Assembly: GCF_014202975.1 (NCBI RefSeq)
Contig: NZ_JACHHZ010000004.1
Span: 124,001 to 188,000 of the forward strand
From: Povalibacter uvarum
GTDB lineage: Bacteria > Pseudomonadota > Gammaproteobacteria > Steroidobacterales > Steroidobacteraceae
Length of the DNA stretch: 64,000 bases
Direction: 5' to 3'
The notes under the pieces were generated by a model. It searched no databases, had not been told where the DNA came from, and saw only the letters and a list, made by a program, of their open reading frames with translations. Both the position numbers and the translations under genes were made by a program. Positions 16,794-26,900 of the stretch are shown piece after piece. How positions within the stretch are numbered: the first letter of the stretch is position 1; every line of letters starts with the position of its first letter.

Positions 16794-17522
16794 ATGACAG
16801 TTCCCGCTTCCCTGCTGATCGTCGACGACGATCGTGAACTGGGCCAGATGCTCACCGAATACCTGACCGCCGAAGGCTTTCAGGTTTCGCTGGTCCGTGA
16901 CGGCGCCGACGCGCTGGCGCGCCTGACGGGCCAGTCGGTGCCCTACGATCTCGTGATCCTCGATGTGATGCTGCCGTCGCTCAGTGGCTTCGAAGTGCTG
17001 CGGCGCCTGCGGCATTCGCTGTCCGTGCCCGTCGTAATGCTGACCGCGCACGGCGCCGACGTCGATCGCATCGTCGGGCTCGAGCTCGGTGCCGACGACT
17101 ATCTGGCGAAGCCGTTCAATCCGCGCGAACTCGTCGCGCGTGTGCGTGCGGTACTGCGCCGTTTCTCCCGGCGCGAAACGGATACGCCGAATCATCCAGT
17201 GAGTGTCGGGCCGATCCGGCTCGATCCGGCCACCTTCGACGTCACGCTTTCCGGCCAGTCGATTCGCCTGACCGGCACGGAGCTGCGATTGCTCGAAGTG
17301 CTGATGCGCGCCGTCGGCCAGGTCCAATCGCGTGAATCGCTGACGGAGCGCGTGCTCGGACGGCGCCTCACGCCGTACGATCGCAGCATCGATACTCACG
17401 TCAGCAACCTGCGTCGCAAGCTCGGCCTCGGTGAGAACGGACTGCCCGAGATCCGCAGCATCCGCGGCGCCGGCTACGTCCTGATCGCCTCCTCCGAAGC
17501 GCGCACCGAGCCGGCTTCGTGA
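16794..17522 (+). CDS. OmpR/PhoB family response regulator, CpxR-like
   Basis: The 242-residue product has a receiver domain with acidic pair DDDRE, phosphoacceptor Asp in VILDVMLPS, Thr in MLTAHG and Lys in LAKPFNP. A winged-helix DNA-binding domain follows, ending in the RSIRGAGYVL block. It would be phosphorylated by the kinase encoded next. The ATG at 16794 is preferred to a TTG at 16776. The stop overlaps the kinase GTG by 4 bp, so the two are translationally coupled. Target genes are unknown; the divergent EF-hand gene is one candidate. Confidence 0.92.
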   Translation: MTVPASLLIVDDDRELGQMLTEYLTAEGFQVSLVRDGADALARLTGQSVPYDLVILDVMLPSLSGFEVLRRLRHSLSVPVVMLTAHGADVDRIVGLELGADDYLAKPFNPRELVARVRAVLRRFSRRETDTPNHPVSVGPIRLDPATFDVTLSGQSIRLTGTELRLLEVLMRAVGQVQSRESLTERVLGRRLTPYDRSIDTHVSNLRRKLGLGENGLPEIRSIRGAGYVLIASSEARTEPAS

Positions 17523-18868
17523 GAACCCTGTTTCTCCGGATCTTCCTGTCCTTCTGGGCAGCGATGCTGCTCGTGCTGCTGTCGACCGCGGGAGTCGCGT
17601 GGTATCGCCTGAGCCAGGTGCAGAGCGTGACGATCCGTCAGCTCGGCGAGGAGGCGGAGGCCGCTCTCTACTCGGGCGGTGTGCCGGCGATGCGAACGTG
17701 GCTTGCGGAGACGCAGCGCAAGTACCCGGGCCGGCCAATCTATGTCGTCGGGCAGACGGGAGAAGACATTCTCGACCGGCCGCTGCCGCAGGCGCTGCGC
17801 AGCTACGCCAGGCGCATGAGAGAGGCCGGATTCTTCGGCGTCGGCGTCCTGCCGAGCCGGCGCAACGATCCCTTGCTGCTGACGCCGCTGTTCACGGATC
17901 GCGATGGTTCCGTCTATACCGTGATGATCGACACCGCCGGCTGGCCGCTGTCGGCGTTGCGCGATACCGACGTTCGTCTGCTGCTGCTTGCCTTCGCACT
18001 CGTGGTCAGCGGACTCGTTTGCTGGCTGCTCGCTCGCTACGTCAGCAAGCCTGTCGTCCATCTGCAGGCCAGCGCACGCTCGCTGGCAGCCGGGAATCTC
18101 GACACGCACGTCGCCGAAGATTTCTCGCGCCGCAAGGACGAGCTGGGCGTGCTCGCCCGCGACTTCGACACGATGGCTGATCACGTCCGCAACCTGATCG
18201 CATCGAAGGAAACGCTGCTGCGGGCGATGTCGCACGAACTGCGTTCTCCGCTCGCCCGCTTGCGTGTGGCGCTGGGCCTTGCGCGACGCGAAGGAGCGGA
18301 TCTCACGCGCCAGCTGGATCGCATCGAGCTGGAAGCGGAGCGACTGGACGAAATCATCGGCCAGATGCTGCAGCTGTCGCAGCTGCGCGTCGTCGAGCAT
18401 CAGTTGCCGCGCGAGCCGCTCGATCTCACGATCCTGTTGAGTGAAGTAGTGGACGACGCGCGGCTCGAAGCGACCGCGGTCAACAAACAGGTCGAATGGA
18501 AAGCCGGGCCGCCCGTGCCGTTCGATGGCGATCACGCGCTTCTGCGCAGTGCCATCGAGAACGTGCTGCGCAACGCCGTTCGATTCACGACTCAGAACAC
18601 TGCGGTCATGGTCTCGCTGATCGCGGAAGGCCGTGACATCCGCATCGTGATCGAAGATCACGGTCCCGGTATTCCCGAGGCCGAGCTCGAGCGCGTGTTC
18701 GAGCCGTTCTATCGTGTCGCCGAATCGCGCGATCGCGATTCAGGCGGCACAGGGCTCGGGCTCGCGATCACGGCGCGAATCATCCATCTCTACAGCGGCA
18801 CGGTTCGCGCGTTCAATCGCGGCGGAGAAGGACTCAAGGTCGAGATCACGCTCCCGGCGCTGGCCTGA
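17519..18868 (+). CDS. sensor histidine kinase, CpxA-like
   Basis: The 449-residue inner-membrane kinase has a membrane helix at residues 7-27, a periplasmic loop of about 130 residues, and a second helix near 156-176 (LLLAFALVVSGLVCWLLARY). A HAMP segment follows, then the H-box MSHELRSPLARLRVAL with the phosphorylated His near 239. The ATPase domain has NVLRNAVRFT, DHGPGIPEAE and GGTGLGLAI. It starts at a GTG that overlaps the regulator stop codon. The signal it senses cannot be read from sequence. Confidence 0.93.
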   Translation: MRTLFLRIFLSFWAAMLLVLLSTAGVAWYRLSQVQSVTIRQLGEEAEAALYSGGVPAMRTWLAETQRKYPGRPIYVVGQTGEDILDRPLPQALRSYARRMREAGFFGVGVLPSRRNDPLLLTPLFTDRDGSVYTVMIDTAGWPLSALRDTDVRLLLLAFALVVSGLVCWLLARYVSKPVVHLQASARSLAAGNLDTHVAEDFSRRKDELGVLARDFDTMADHVRNLIASKETLLRAMSHELRSPLARLRVALGLARREGADLTRQLDRIELEAERLDEIIGQMLQLSQLRVVEHQLPREPLDLTILLSEVVDDARLEATAVNKQVEWKAGPPVPFDGDHALLRSAIENVLRNAVRFTTQNTAVMVSLIAEGRDIRIVIEDHGPGIPEAELERVFEPFYRVAESRDRDSGGTGLGLAITARIIHLYSGTVRAFNRGGEGLKVEITLPALA

Positions 18869-18873
18869 GGCAG

Positions 18874-19332
18874 CTAATCGCCGTGGCCCTGCGATGTCTT
18901 GCGCGTGAGTGCGAGGCTGCGCAGTAGCTGAGCCCGATTGGTGACAGCAGCGATTTCTTCCGGCGACAGACCTTCGCCACCCGCCGTCAGCGCTCCCTGC
19001 AGATTGAACGTAAGCGCAGCGTCCTTCGCGCCATCGATCGTCGGACCTTTGTATTCGAGAAGACGCGCTCCCTTGAATGTGTAAGCGCCTGCGAGTTCGC
19101 GTGCATCGGGAGTGCGCGTTTCGATGATGCTCGTCAGTGCGCCTTCCTTGTCGAAGCGCGCTTCGTATCGCGTCGCGATGCCGCCGATTTCCGCATGTGC
19201 CTTCACGACTTCACCTGTCTGCAGCGACCAGTCGTCAGTCCGCTGCGGCGCGGGTTTCGAGCATCCCGCGAAGGTCGCGAGTGCGATCAGCAACGCAATG
19301 AAAGTCGGTGCGTGGCGACAGAGGCTGAACAT
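18874..19332 (-). CDS. hypothetical lipoprotein
   Basis: The 152-residue product has a lipoprotein signal with lipobox FAGC (LLIALATFAGCSKPAPQ). The mature part contains short beta-like stretches (GGIATRYEARFDKEGALTSI) and no motif I recognise. It is convergent with the histidine kinase, with only 5 bp between them. Localisation to the periplasmic face of a membrane is inferred from the signal. Confidence 0.75.
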   Translation of the reverse strand: MFSLCRHAPTFIALLIALATFAGCSKPAPQRTDDWSLQTGEVVKAHAEIGGIATRYEARFDKEGALTSIIETRTPDARELAGAYTFKGARLLEYKGPTIDGAKDAALTFNLQGALTAGGEGLSPEEIAAVTNRAQLLRSLALTRKTSQGHGD

Positions 19333-19491
19333 AATGGGTCGGATTCCGGGCGAACTCAGTGCACTCGAATCAACATGCCACAGGAAGCGCGGCGAAGACC
19401 AGTGCGAACGTGACTCAGCTCACGCGGCGAGGGATGCCGATCCTCTAGGCTGCCCGACGTCCACTCAAGTTTCACCCGGAGATTTCCGTCG

Positions 19492-19740
19492 ATGAGCGCC
19501 AGTCCCTCGCAGGTTCGTCATGCCGCAGCCGCCGCTGCGCGAGCACCCGCCCAGCCTGCTGCGCGTGCCGCCGCCCGCTCGGCACCGATGTACTCCTTCG
19601 TCTCGTCGGAAGTGGATGAGGAGTTCAAGCTCCATCTCAACGACATTCCGCGCCAGCAGGAAACGCTCGACGTCGAAGGCCTCAAGCCTTCGCTCCTCAG
19701 CCGTCTGCTCGATCTCGTCGCGCCGATCAACAAGGGCTGA
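19492..19740 (+). CDS. small protein of unknown function
   Basis: The 82-residue product has an Ala/Pro-rich, basic first third and a better-ordered second part (SSEVDEEFKLHLNDIPRQQE, then LDVEGLKPSLLSRLLDLVAP). It has no signal peptide. GGAG stands about 12 bp upstream of the ATG at 19492. I recognise no family. A strong hairpin follows at 19751-19777, which is consistent with a separate transcript. Confidence 0.55.
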   Translation: MSASPSQVRHAAAAAARAPAQPAARAAARSAPMYSFVSSEVDEEFKLHLNDIPRQQETLDVEGLKPSLLSRLLDLVAPINKG

Positions 19741-19750
19741 TCCGCTCTTT

Positions 19751-19777
19751 GTCGGGCAGGCAGGGCGCCTGCCCGAC
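19751..19777. terminator. GC-rich hairpin after the small gene
   Basis: GTCGGGCAGGC and GCCTGCCCGAC form an 11-bp stem with a 5-base loop 10 bp after the stop codon. There is no T tract, so it may instead be a copy of an extragenic palindrome; a related GGCAGGC/GCCTGCC pair occurs at 23121-23141 inside the second M48 gene. Confidence 0.4.
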
Positions 19778-19824
19778 GATCCCGGCGCTTGCATGCGCCA
19801 GGGATTCGAAGGCATCGTAACCGG

Positions 19825-21090
19825 ATGCCTCGCTTCTTCCTGATTCCATTCATCGCACTCTGCGCGCTGAGCCTGCCGGCTCGCGCGGACGAGGTGCACT
19901 TCGACGATCCTGCCGCCGACGTCGCAGCTGTCTTCGATCTCATCGAGCAGCGTCTCGCGCTGATGCCCGCCGTCGCGTCGTGGAAGTACGCGAAGTCGCT
20001 TCCAGTCGTCGATGCGGATCGCGAGCAGGTTGTCCTCGATGCCACAGTCGCGCGTGCCGAGAAGCTGGGAATCGAGCCGGGAAGCGCCCGCACGCTGTTC
20101 GCGCTGCAGATCGAGATCGCGCGTCGCATTCAGGCGGAGAAGATCGATGCCTGGCGATCCGGGCGCGAACAGCCTCCACCGGTGCGTGATCTCGCTCGAG
20201 AGTTGCGTCCCGCGCTTGACGACATCGGCGATCGACTGCTCCGTGCAATCTATCTCGCGCTCCCTGAACTGCAGCGGCCCGGGTTTGCCAACAGCCCGGC
20301 AGCACTGCAGTGGCAGAAGAGGTTCGGCGCCGATGCCGCGAAGCTGGTCGGCGCACTGGCCGCGCTTCGCGATACGCCTGTTCCGGCGCTGGCGCGCATC
20401 AAGGCGAGCGCCGTGCTGCGAATCGGGACGACTGGCGACTACGCGCCCTTCAGCAGCGATGCCGGCGGAATACTCCGCGGTGCCGACATCGATGCGGCCG
20501 TGCAGCTCGCGAAGGCACTCGGCGTGGAGCCCCATTTCGTTCGCACGAGCTGGCCGACGTTGATGGGCGACTATCGCGGCGGGCGATTCGACATCGCGAT
20601 GAGCGGCATCAGCATCACGGCCGAGCGAGCCGCGGAGGCTGCGTTCTCTGCTTCCTATCACCGCGGCGGCAAGACACCGATCGTCCGATGCGGCCGGGAG
20701 ACATCCCTCGATACGCTCGAAGAGATCGACCAGCCCGGGACGCGTGTCGTCGTGAATCCGGGCGGCACCAATGAGCGGTTCGTTCGCGAGCACATCGCGC
20801 GGGCGAAGGTGAGCCTGCATCCGGACAACCGCACGATCTTCGACGAGATCCGTCTCGGTCGCGCCGACGTCATGATCACTGACGACGTGGAAGTGGAGCT
20901 GCAGGTGCGCGGCAAACCCGGATTGTGCCGTGCGACCCCCGCCACGTTCACGCAAGGCGACAAGGCGATCCTGATGCTTCGCGACGGCGAGCTGCTGAAG
21001 GCCGTCGATGGATGGCTGGCGAACGAGCAACGAAGCGGTGCAGTCACACGACGGCTGGAATCCGCGCTGGCGACAGCGCCGGTCCATTAG
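19825..21090 (+). CDS. periplasmic chorismate mutase (AroQ-gamma) fused to cyclohexadienyl dehydratase
   Basis: The 421-residue product begins with a signal peptide (FFLIPFIALCALSLPARADE). Residues about 30-185 look like a secreted AroQ-type chorismate mutase (DLIEQRLALMPAVASWKYAK, ALQIEIARRIQAEKI). Residues about 190-420 are a periplasmic solute-binding fold of the PheC type (LRIGTTGDYAPFS, FDIAMSGISITAERA, NPGGTNERFV). Together they would convert chorismate to prephenate and then to phenylpyruvate or arogenate products outside the cytoplasm. Both activities are known as separate exported enzymes. The ATG at 19825 is chosen because the signal peptide begins there. Confidence 0.82.
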   Translation: MPRFFLIPFIALCALSLPARADEVHFDDPAADVAAVFDLIEQRLALMPAVASWKYAKSLPVVDADREQVVLDATVARAEKLGIEPGSARTLFALQIEIARRIQAEKIDAWRSGREQPPPVRDLARELRPALDDIGDRLLRAIYLALPELQRPGFANSPAALQWQKRFGADAAKLVGALAALRDTPVPALARIKASAVLRIGTTGDYAPFSSDAGGILRGADIDAAVQLAKALGVEPHFVRTSWPTLMGDYRGGRFDIAMSGISITAERAAEAAFSASYHRGGKTPIVRCGRETSLDTLEEIDQPGTRVVVNPGGTNERFVREHIARAKVSLHPDNRTIFDEIRLGRADVMITDDVEVELQVRGKPGLCRATPATFTQGDKAILMLRDGELLKAVDGWLANEQRSGAVTRRLESALATAPVH

Positions 21091-21232
21091 CTGCGCAACC
21101 CGACCGGTCCCACGGCGGCATTGACCGGTGGGGCGGGCGTTTTTGGCCGGCAAGGGCTGTCCTGTCCCCTGCGCTTGGGTATGCTCGGATAGCTTGGGGT
21201 CAATCGCCAACGTTCTGGGAGGTTTCACGAAC

Positions 21233-21817
21233 ATGGGCTGGATCATTCTGGGTGTCGTGGTCCTGGTGGTGTTCTTCTTCATCTCGATCTACAACCGGCT
21301 GGTCGGTGCGCGCAACGCTTACAAGAACGCTTTCGCACAGATCGATGTGCAGCTCACGCGCCGCTATGACCTGATCCCGAATCTCGTCGAAACGGCCAAG
21401 GGCTACATGAAGCACGAGCGCGAAACGCTCGAGGCCGTAATCGCAGCCCGCAACGCTGCGGTGAGTGGATTGAAGAGCGCTTCCAGCAATCCGGGGAATC
21501 CCGCCGCGGTCCAGCAACTGGCCGGCGCGGAGAACGCCCTGACCGGCGCGCTGGGTCGTCTGTTCGCGGTGGCCGAGGCCTATCCGGATCTCAAGGCCAA
21601 CCAGAACATGATGCAGCTTTCCGAAGAGCTCACGAGCACGGAGAACAAGGTCGCGTTCGCGCGCCAGGCGTTCAACGATGCAGTGATGGGCTACAACAAC
21701 ACGCGCGAGATGTTCCCCAACACCATCATCGCGGGCATGTTCGCTTTCTGGCCGGCACAGCTCCTCGAGATCGAATCTCCCGAGAAGCGCGTGGCGCCGA
21801 AAGTGAGCTTCGGCTGA
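21233..21817 (+). CDS. LemA family membrane protein
   Basis: The 194-residue product has an N-terminal membrane helix (ILGVVVLVVFFFISIYNRLV) followed by the LemA helical repeat pattern NAYKNAFAQIDVQLTRRYDL and IPNLVETAKGYMKHE, and a C-terminal AFARQAFNDAVMGYNN block. LemA proteins project helices outside the cytoplasm and are commonly encoded beside an M48 protease, as here. The ATG at 21233 has GGGAGG about 10 bp upstream. An intercistronic hairpin separates it from the next gene. Confidence 0.92.
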   Translation: MGWIILGVVVLVVFFFISIYNRLVGARNAYKNAFAQIDVQLTRRYDLIPNLVETAKGYMKHERETLEAVIAARNAAVSGLKSASSNPGNPAAVQQLAGAENALTGALGRLFAVAEAYPDLKANQNMMQLSEELTSTENKVAFARQAFNDAVMGYNNTREMFPNTIIAGMFAFWPAQLLEIESPEKRVAPKVSFG

Positions 21818-21854
21818 AGCGGCGAGCAAGTAGCAGCGAGCTGTGAGCAAGAGG

Positions 21855-21880
21855 GCGGAGGATGCGGTCGCATCCTCCGC
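21855..21880 (+). terminator. intercistronic hairpin between lemA-like and M48 genes
   Basis: GCGGAGGATGCG pairs perfectly with CGCATCCTCCGC with a minimal loop. No T tract follows and the next ATG is only 22 bp away. It may attenuate or stabilise the transcript rather than end it. A degenerate copy of the GCGAGC-type repeat precedes it at about 21823-21850. Confidence 0.5.
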
Positions 21881-21902
21881 ACACTCCCGGACGCCTCATG
21901 CC

Positions 21903-23834
21903 ATGAATTTCTTCCAGCGCCAGACCGAAACGCGTCGACTGTCGCGACAGCTCGTCGTGCTGTTCGTCGTCGCGGTGATCTGCGTCATCATCGGCGTCGA
22001 CCTCGTGTTGTTCACCGTGCTTGCGTCGGTGCAGCCGGGCGCCGAGGGGCTCACGCTGCCGAACTGGGCGTGGCTGAGTGCGCATCCCGGGATTGTCTTC
22101 GTCACGACGCTGAGCGTCGTCGGGGTCATCGGGCTGTCGAGCCTGTACAAGACGATCGCGTTGAACGGCGGCGGTGGCGTCGTCGCGCGATCGCTGGGCG
22201 GCGTGCGTGTTTCGCCCGATACGACCGATCCGCAGCAGCGGCGGTTGCTCAATGTCGTCGAAGAAATGTCGATCGCGTCGGGCGTGCCGATGCCCGAGGT
22301 CTACCTGCTGGAGCAGGAGGGCGGTATCAACGCATTCGCCGCGGGACACAATCCTGCGAATGCAGCGATCGCTGTGACGCGCGGCGCGCTGACCACACTG
22401 AACCGAGCCGAACTGCAGGGCGTGATCGCCCATGAGTTCAGCCACATCCTGAATGGCGACATGCGCCTGAACGTGCGGCTCATGGGCCTCCTGTTCGGCT
22501 TGCTCGTGATTGCGCTCATCGCACGCACCGTGCTGCGCTTCGCTCCGCGCGGGGGCAGCAACAAGAAGGGTGGAGGCGCCGTTGCCGCGATTCTCGTCGC
22601 GGCGTTCGTCGTGCTCATCGTTGGTTACGTCGGTCTCTTTTTCGGCCGGCTCATCCAGGCGGCTGTCTCGCGAAATCGCGAATCGCTCGCGGACGCGTCG
22701 GCTGTCCAGTTCACCCGCGATCCCGGCGGATTGCGCGGCGCGCTGGTGAAGATCGGTGCGAACACTACAGGCTCGCGCATCGGCAATCCCGAAGCGGAAG
22801 AAGTCGCGCACATGCTCTTCGCGCCGGGGATCAAGCGGTTCTTCGCGACGCATCCTGAACTCGAAGATCGACTGAAAGCGATCGATCCGCGTTTCAACAA
22901 GAACGAGTTCGCGCAGATGCGCGAGCGACTTGCGAGACAGGAGGTCGAAGCGCCCGCACCCGTACCGAGTCCGGAACCGACGGCTCACAGGCTCGAATCC
23001 ATCATCGCGTTGCCCACGACTGCGGGCGCCGTTGGCCAGCTCGTCGGAAATCCCGCCACGCTTCACATGGAGGTGGCGCGAGAGATTCGATTGTCCCTGC
23101 CCGAAGTGCTGAGCGTTGCAGGCAGGCACCCGTCGCCTGCCCGGGCGCTGCTGTTGTCACTTGCGCTCGATCCGCAGCCCGAGGCGCGTCAGCGTCAGCG
23201 GAATTTCATCGACCGCCAGCTCGGCGCCGATATCGCCACCGAAGTTGCGGGCTTGTTGCCGGCAGTCGATGCGCTGGAACCTCAGCAACGCATGCCGTTG
23301 CTGACGCATGCGTTCCCGGCGTTACGGCAGCTCACGCGCGACGAGCGAGTCCAGTTGATGGCGTGCCTCAACGGAATGTTGCAGCGGGAAGGGTCGCTTT
23401 CGCTGCCGTCCTACGTATTGCGCAAGCTTGCTCAGGTGCATCTGCGCGACGATCTCGATCCGCGAGGCCGGCGCGGCAAGCTGTCGCTCGACGCAGTGAC
23501 GTCCGATCTCCAGACATTGCTTTCAGTGCTCGCTCATCACGGTCACCAGCAGGAGCAAGACGCGCGGCGCGCTTATGAAGCGGGAATGCATCATCTCCTG
23601 CCGCGACAGCGCCCCGGGTATCTGTTCGCGTCGAACTGGCCCATGCAGCTCGACGTGGCGCTGAGCCGGCTCGATCAGCTCATGCCGGTCGGCAAGGAGC
23701 AGCTGATCGAGGCGCTCGTGAAGACGGTAGGGCATGACAATCGCCTCACGATCGGCGAGGCCGAACTGCTGCGCGCTGTGTGCGCGGCGCTGCATTGCCC
23801 GTTGCCCCCGCTGGTCGCCGAAGCCAGCGTCTGA
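21903..23834 (+). CDS. M48 family membrane metalloprotease with long C-terminal extension
   Basis: The 643-residue product has two N-terminal membrane helices (LVVLFVVAVICVIIGVDLVL; IVFVTTLSVVGVIGLSSLY), the zinc site HEFSHILNGD near residue 197, further hydrophobic segments at about 215-260, and the third ligand in RNRESLADASAVQF. It is HtpX-like but about 300 residues longer; the extension after the protease domain is helical and shows no motif I know. It pairs with the LemA gene upstream. The ATG at 21903 lacks a strong ribosome-binding site; a GTG at 21843 would place the hairpin inside the coding region. Confidence 0.85.
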   Translation: MNFFQRQTETRRLSRQLVVLFVVAVICVIIGVDLVLFTVLASVQPGAEGLTLPNWAWLSAHPGIVFVTTLSVVGVIGLSSLYKTIALNGGGGVVARSLGGVRVSPDTTDPQQRRLLNVVEEMSIASGVPMPEVYLLEQEGGINAFAAGHNPANAAIAVTRGALTTLNRAELQGVIAHEFSHILNGDMRLNVRLMGLLFGLLVIALIARTVLRFAPRGGSNKKGGGAVAAILVAAFVVLIVGYVGLFFGRLIQAAVSRNRESLADASAVQFTRDPGGLRGALVKIGANTTGSRIGNPEAEEVAHMLFAPGIKRFFATHPELEDRLKAIDPRFNKNEFAQMRERLARQEVEAPAPVPSPEPTAHRLESIIALPTTAGAVGQLVGNPATLHMEVAREIRLSLPEVLSVAGRHPSPARALLLSLALDPQPEARQRQRNFIDRQLGADIATEVAGLLPAVDALEPQQRMPLLTHAFPALRQLTRDERVQLMACLNGMLQREGSLSLPSYVLRKLAQVHLRDDLDPRGRRGKLSLDAVTSDLQTLLSVLAHHGHQQEQDARRAYEAGMHHLLPRQRPGYLFASNWPMQLDVALSRLDQLMPVGKEQLIEALVKTVGHDNRLTIGEAELLRAVCAALHCPLPPLVAEASV

Positions 23835-23997
23835 CTTCCGCCTGATCCCTGCCAGCCCCTGACAGGGTTTCGCGGTTCAATGTTGCCAGGCCGGCCTTGA
23901 AACTTGACAGCTGGCTTACAATCTTTGAGCAGCGCCGGCTTCCGTCGGCGATTCCCCGATCCCGATCGAACTCCAGCGGCGCAAGCCTGCAGGCACC

Positions 23998-26900
23998 ATG
24001 TCCCATTCCATCGTCATCCACGGCGCCCGGCAGAACAATCTCAAGAACCTCGACGTCGAATTGCCGACGAACGAGCTGATCGTCGTCACCGGCGTGTCCG
24101 GCTCGGGCAAGTCCTCGCTCGTGTTCGACACGCTCTATGCGGAAGGCCAGCGCCGCTACGTCGAGACGTTCTCGCCCTACGCGCGGCAATTCCTCGATCG
24201 GATGGACAAGCCGCAGGTCGATCGCATCGAAGGCATTCCGCCGGCCATCGCCATCGATCAGACCAACCCGGTGCGCACATCGCGTTCGACTGTCGGCACG
24301 ATGACGGAACTCAACGATCACCTGAAGCTGCTGTACTCGCGTGCCGCGCAGTTGTTCTGTCGTTGCTGTGGCGCGCCGGTGAAGCGCGATACGCCCGACA
24401 GCATCGGTGAGGAAATCAGCAGGCGGCTCGCCTCACGACCGGATGCACGGCTGATCGTCACGTTTCCAGTCTCCGTCCCGCACAACTTCAGTGAGCAGGA
24501 AGTGCTGCAGCTTCTCGAGAAGCAGGGCTACACGCGCGTATTCGCGCGCCACGAATCCGAAGTGCCAGCCGAGCAGGCGCCAGCGAAAGCCAAGAAGCGC
24601 GCCCGCGTGCCGCGAAAGCAGATCGTGCTTGAAATGATCCAGGATCGGCTGCGCTTCGACGCGAGCGATCGATCGCGGCTTGCCGAGGCAGTCGAATCAG
24701 CGCTGCGAGTTGGGCGTGGCAAGGTCAGCGTGCACGTGATCACTGACGAGCGATCCGATTCCGGGGATCGTTCTGAGCCATCCGCTATCCGTTATCCGCT
24801 ATCTACTTCCTGGCGTTTCTCTTCTGATCTGCATTGCGCCGACTGCGACATCCACTACCAGGATCCGGTGCCGAGTCTCTTCTCCTTCAACTCGCCGCTC
24901 GGCGCCTGCGACAGTTGTCGCGGCTTCGGCCGCATCATCGGCATCGACTTCGGGCTCATCGTTCCGGATGAATCGAAGACGCTGCAGGGCGGCGCCGTGC
25001 GTCCATGGCAGACCGAGTCGTACAAGGAATGCCAGGACGATCTCATCAAGTTCGCCCGCAAGCGCGGAATTCCGATCGACAAACCGTGGCGTTCGATGAC
25101 GCAGGCGCAGCGCGACTGGGTTCTCGAAGGCGAGGGCGAATGGGCGAAGGACGTCTGGTACGGCGTGCGCCGCTTCTTCAAGTGGCTCGAGACCAAGGCG
25201 TACAAGATGCACATTCGCGTGCTGCTGTCGAAGTATCGCGCGTACACGCCCTGCGAAGCCTGCAACGGCGCGCGTCTGAAGACTGATGCACTGATGTGGC
25301 GACTGGGTACGCAGATGGGCGACGTTCGCAAGGGCGCTCCCGCGTTCCGGCCGAACGGCGTGCAATGGAACGATGAGGTCCTCACCCGTCTTCCGGGGCT
25401 CGGCATCCACGAACTGATGCTGCTGCCCATCGATCGCTGCCACCAGTTCTTCGATGCACTGCGGCTGGCGCCGCCGATGGATGAAGCTGCGGATCTCGTC
25501 CTGCGCGAAGTGCGCGGTCGTCTTCGTTACCTGATGGACGTCGGTCTCGGCTATCTCACACTCGACCGACAGTCGCGCACGCTGTCGGGCGGCGAAGTGC
25601 AGCGGATCAATCTCACGACCGCGCTGGGCACTTCGCTCGTGAATACGCTGTTCGTGCTCGATGAACCCTCGATCGGCCTGCATCCGCGCGACATGGGACG
25701 CGTGATCGGTGTGATGCAGCGATTGAAAGAGGCGGGTAACTCGCTGGTCGTCGTCGAGCACGATCCGCAAGTGATGCAAGCCGCGGATCGCCTGCTGGAT
25801 GTCGGCCCCGGCCCGGGCGAGCGCGGCGGCGAGATCGTTTTCTACGACACACCGGATCGCCTGTCTTCCGCGAAGCGCTCACTCACAGCGGACTATCTTC
25901 TGGGTCGCCGGCACGTCACCGCCTCTGGCCCATCGCTCGCAGCTCACGGCTCGCAGCCAGCAATCCGGATTCGCGGCGCAAGTCAGCACAACCTCAAGCA
26001 CATCGACGTCGACATTCCCCTGCGGCGTCTAGTCGCCATCACTGGCGTCTCGGGCTCGGGGAAGTCGACGCTGATCCAGGACATTCTCCATCCGGCGTTG
26101 CGCAAGCATTTCGGCAAGCCGACGGAATCCCCCGGCAGTGTCGATGCGATCGAAGGAGCCGATCAGATCGGCGCCGTCGTCATGGTCGATCAATCGCCCA
26201 TCGGGCGGACGACGCGATCGAATCCCGCGAGCTATGTCGGCGCGTTCGATGCGATTCGCAAGCTGTTCGCCGCGCAGACGCAGGCGAAGGAGCGCGGCTA
26301 CACGATCGGCACCTTCAGCTTCAACTCCGGCAATGGTCGATGCCCGACGTGCGGCGGCAACGGCTTCGAGCACGTCGAGATGCAGTTCCTCTCCGACGTC
26401 TATCTGCGTTGCCCGGACTGCGATGGTCGGCGATATCGCAACGAGATCCTGGAGATCAGGCTGCGCAGGAAGGGTGCCGCGCCGAGCATCGCAGAGGTCC
26501 TGGAAATGACCGTGCACGAGGCGGTCGCATTCTTCGCCGACGAACCGGAGGTGCTGCACAAGCTGCAGCCGCTCGCCGAAGTCGGTCTCGACTACCTGAA
26601 GCTGGGACAGCCGGTGCCGACCCTGTCGGGTGGCGAAGCGCAGCGACTAAAGCTGGCGGGGCATCTCGCTGAGAGCGCAGACGCACAGAAGGCCCCGGCC
26701 AATGGCACGCGCGGCACGCTCTTCCTCTTCGACGAGCCGACCACCGGTCTGCACTTCGACGACATTGCGAAGCTCCTGCGCGCCTTCCGGCGCCTGATCG
26801 AAGCGGGGCACTCAGTGCTCGTGATCGAACACAATCTCGACGTCATCGCTGGCTCGGACTGGCTGATCGATCTCGGCCCCGAAGGCGGCGAAGCAGGTGG

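Noticed and set aside
23890-23997. A LexA box or clean promoter before the tandem UvrA
   Set aside because: TTGACA and TACAAT occur but only about 7 bp apart, and no CTGT-N8-ACAG was found.
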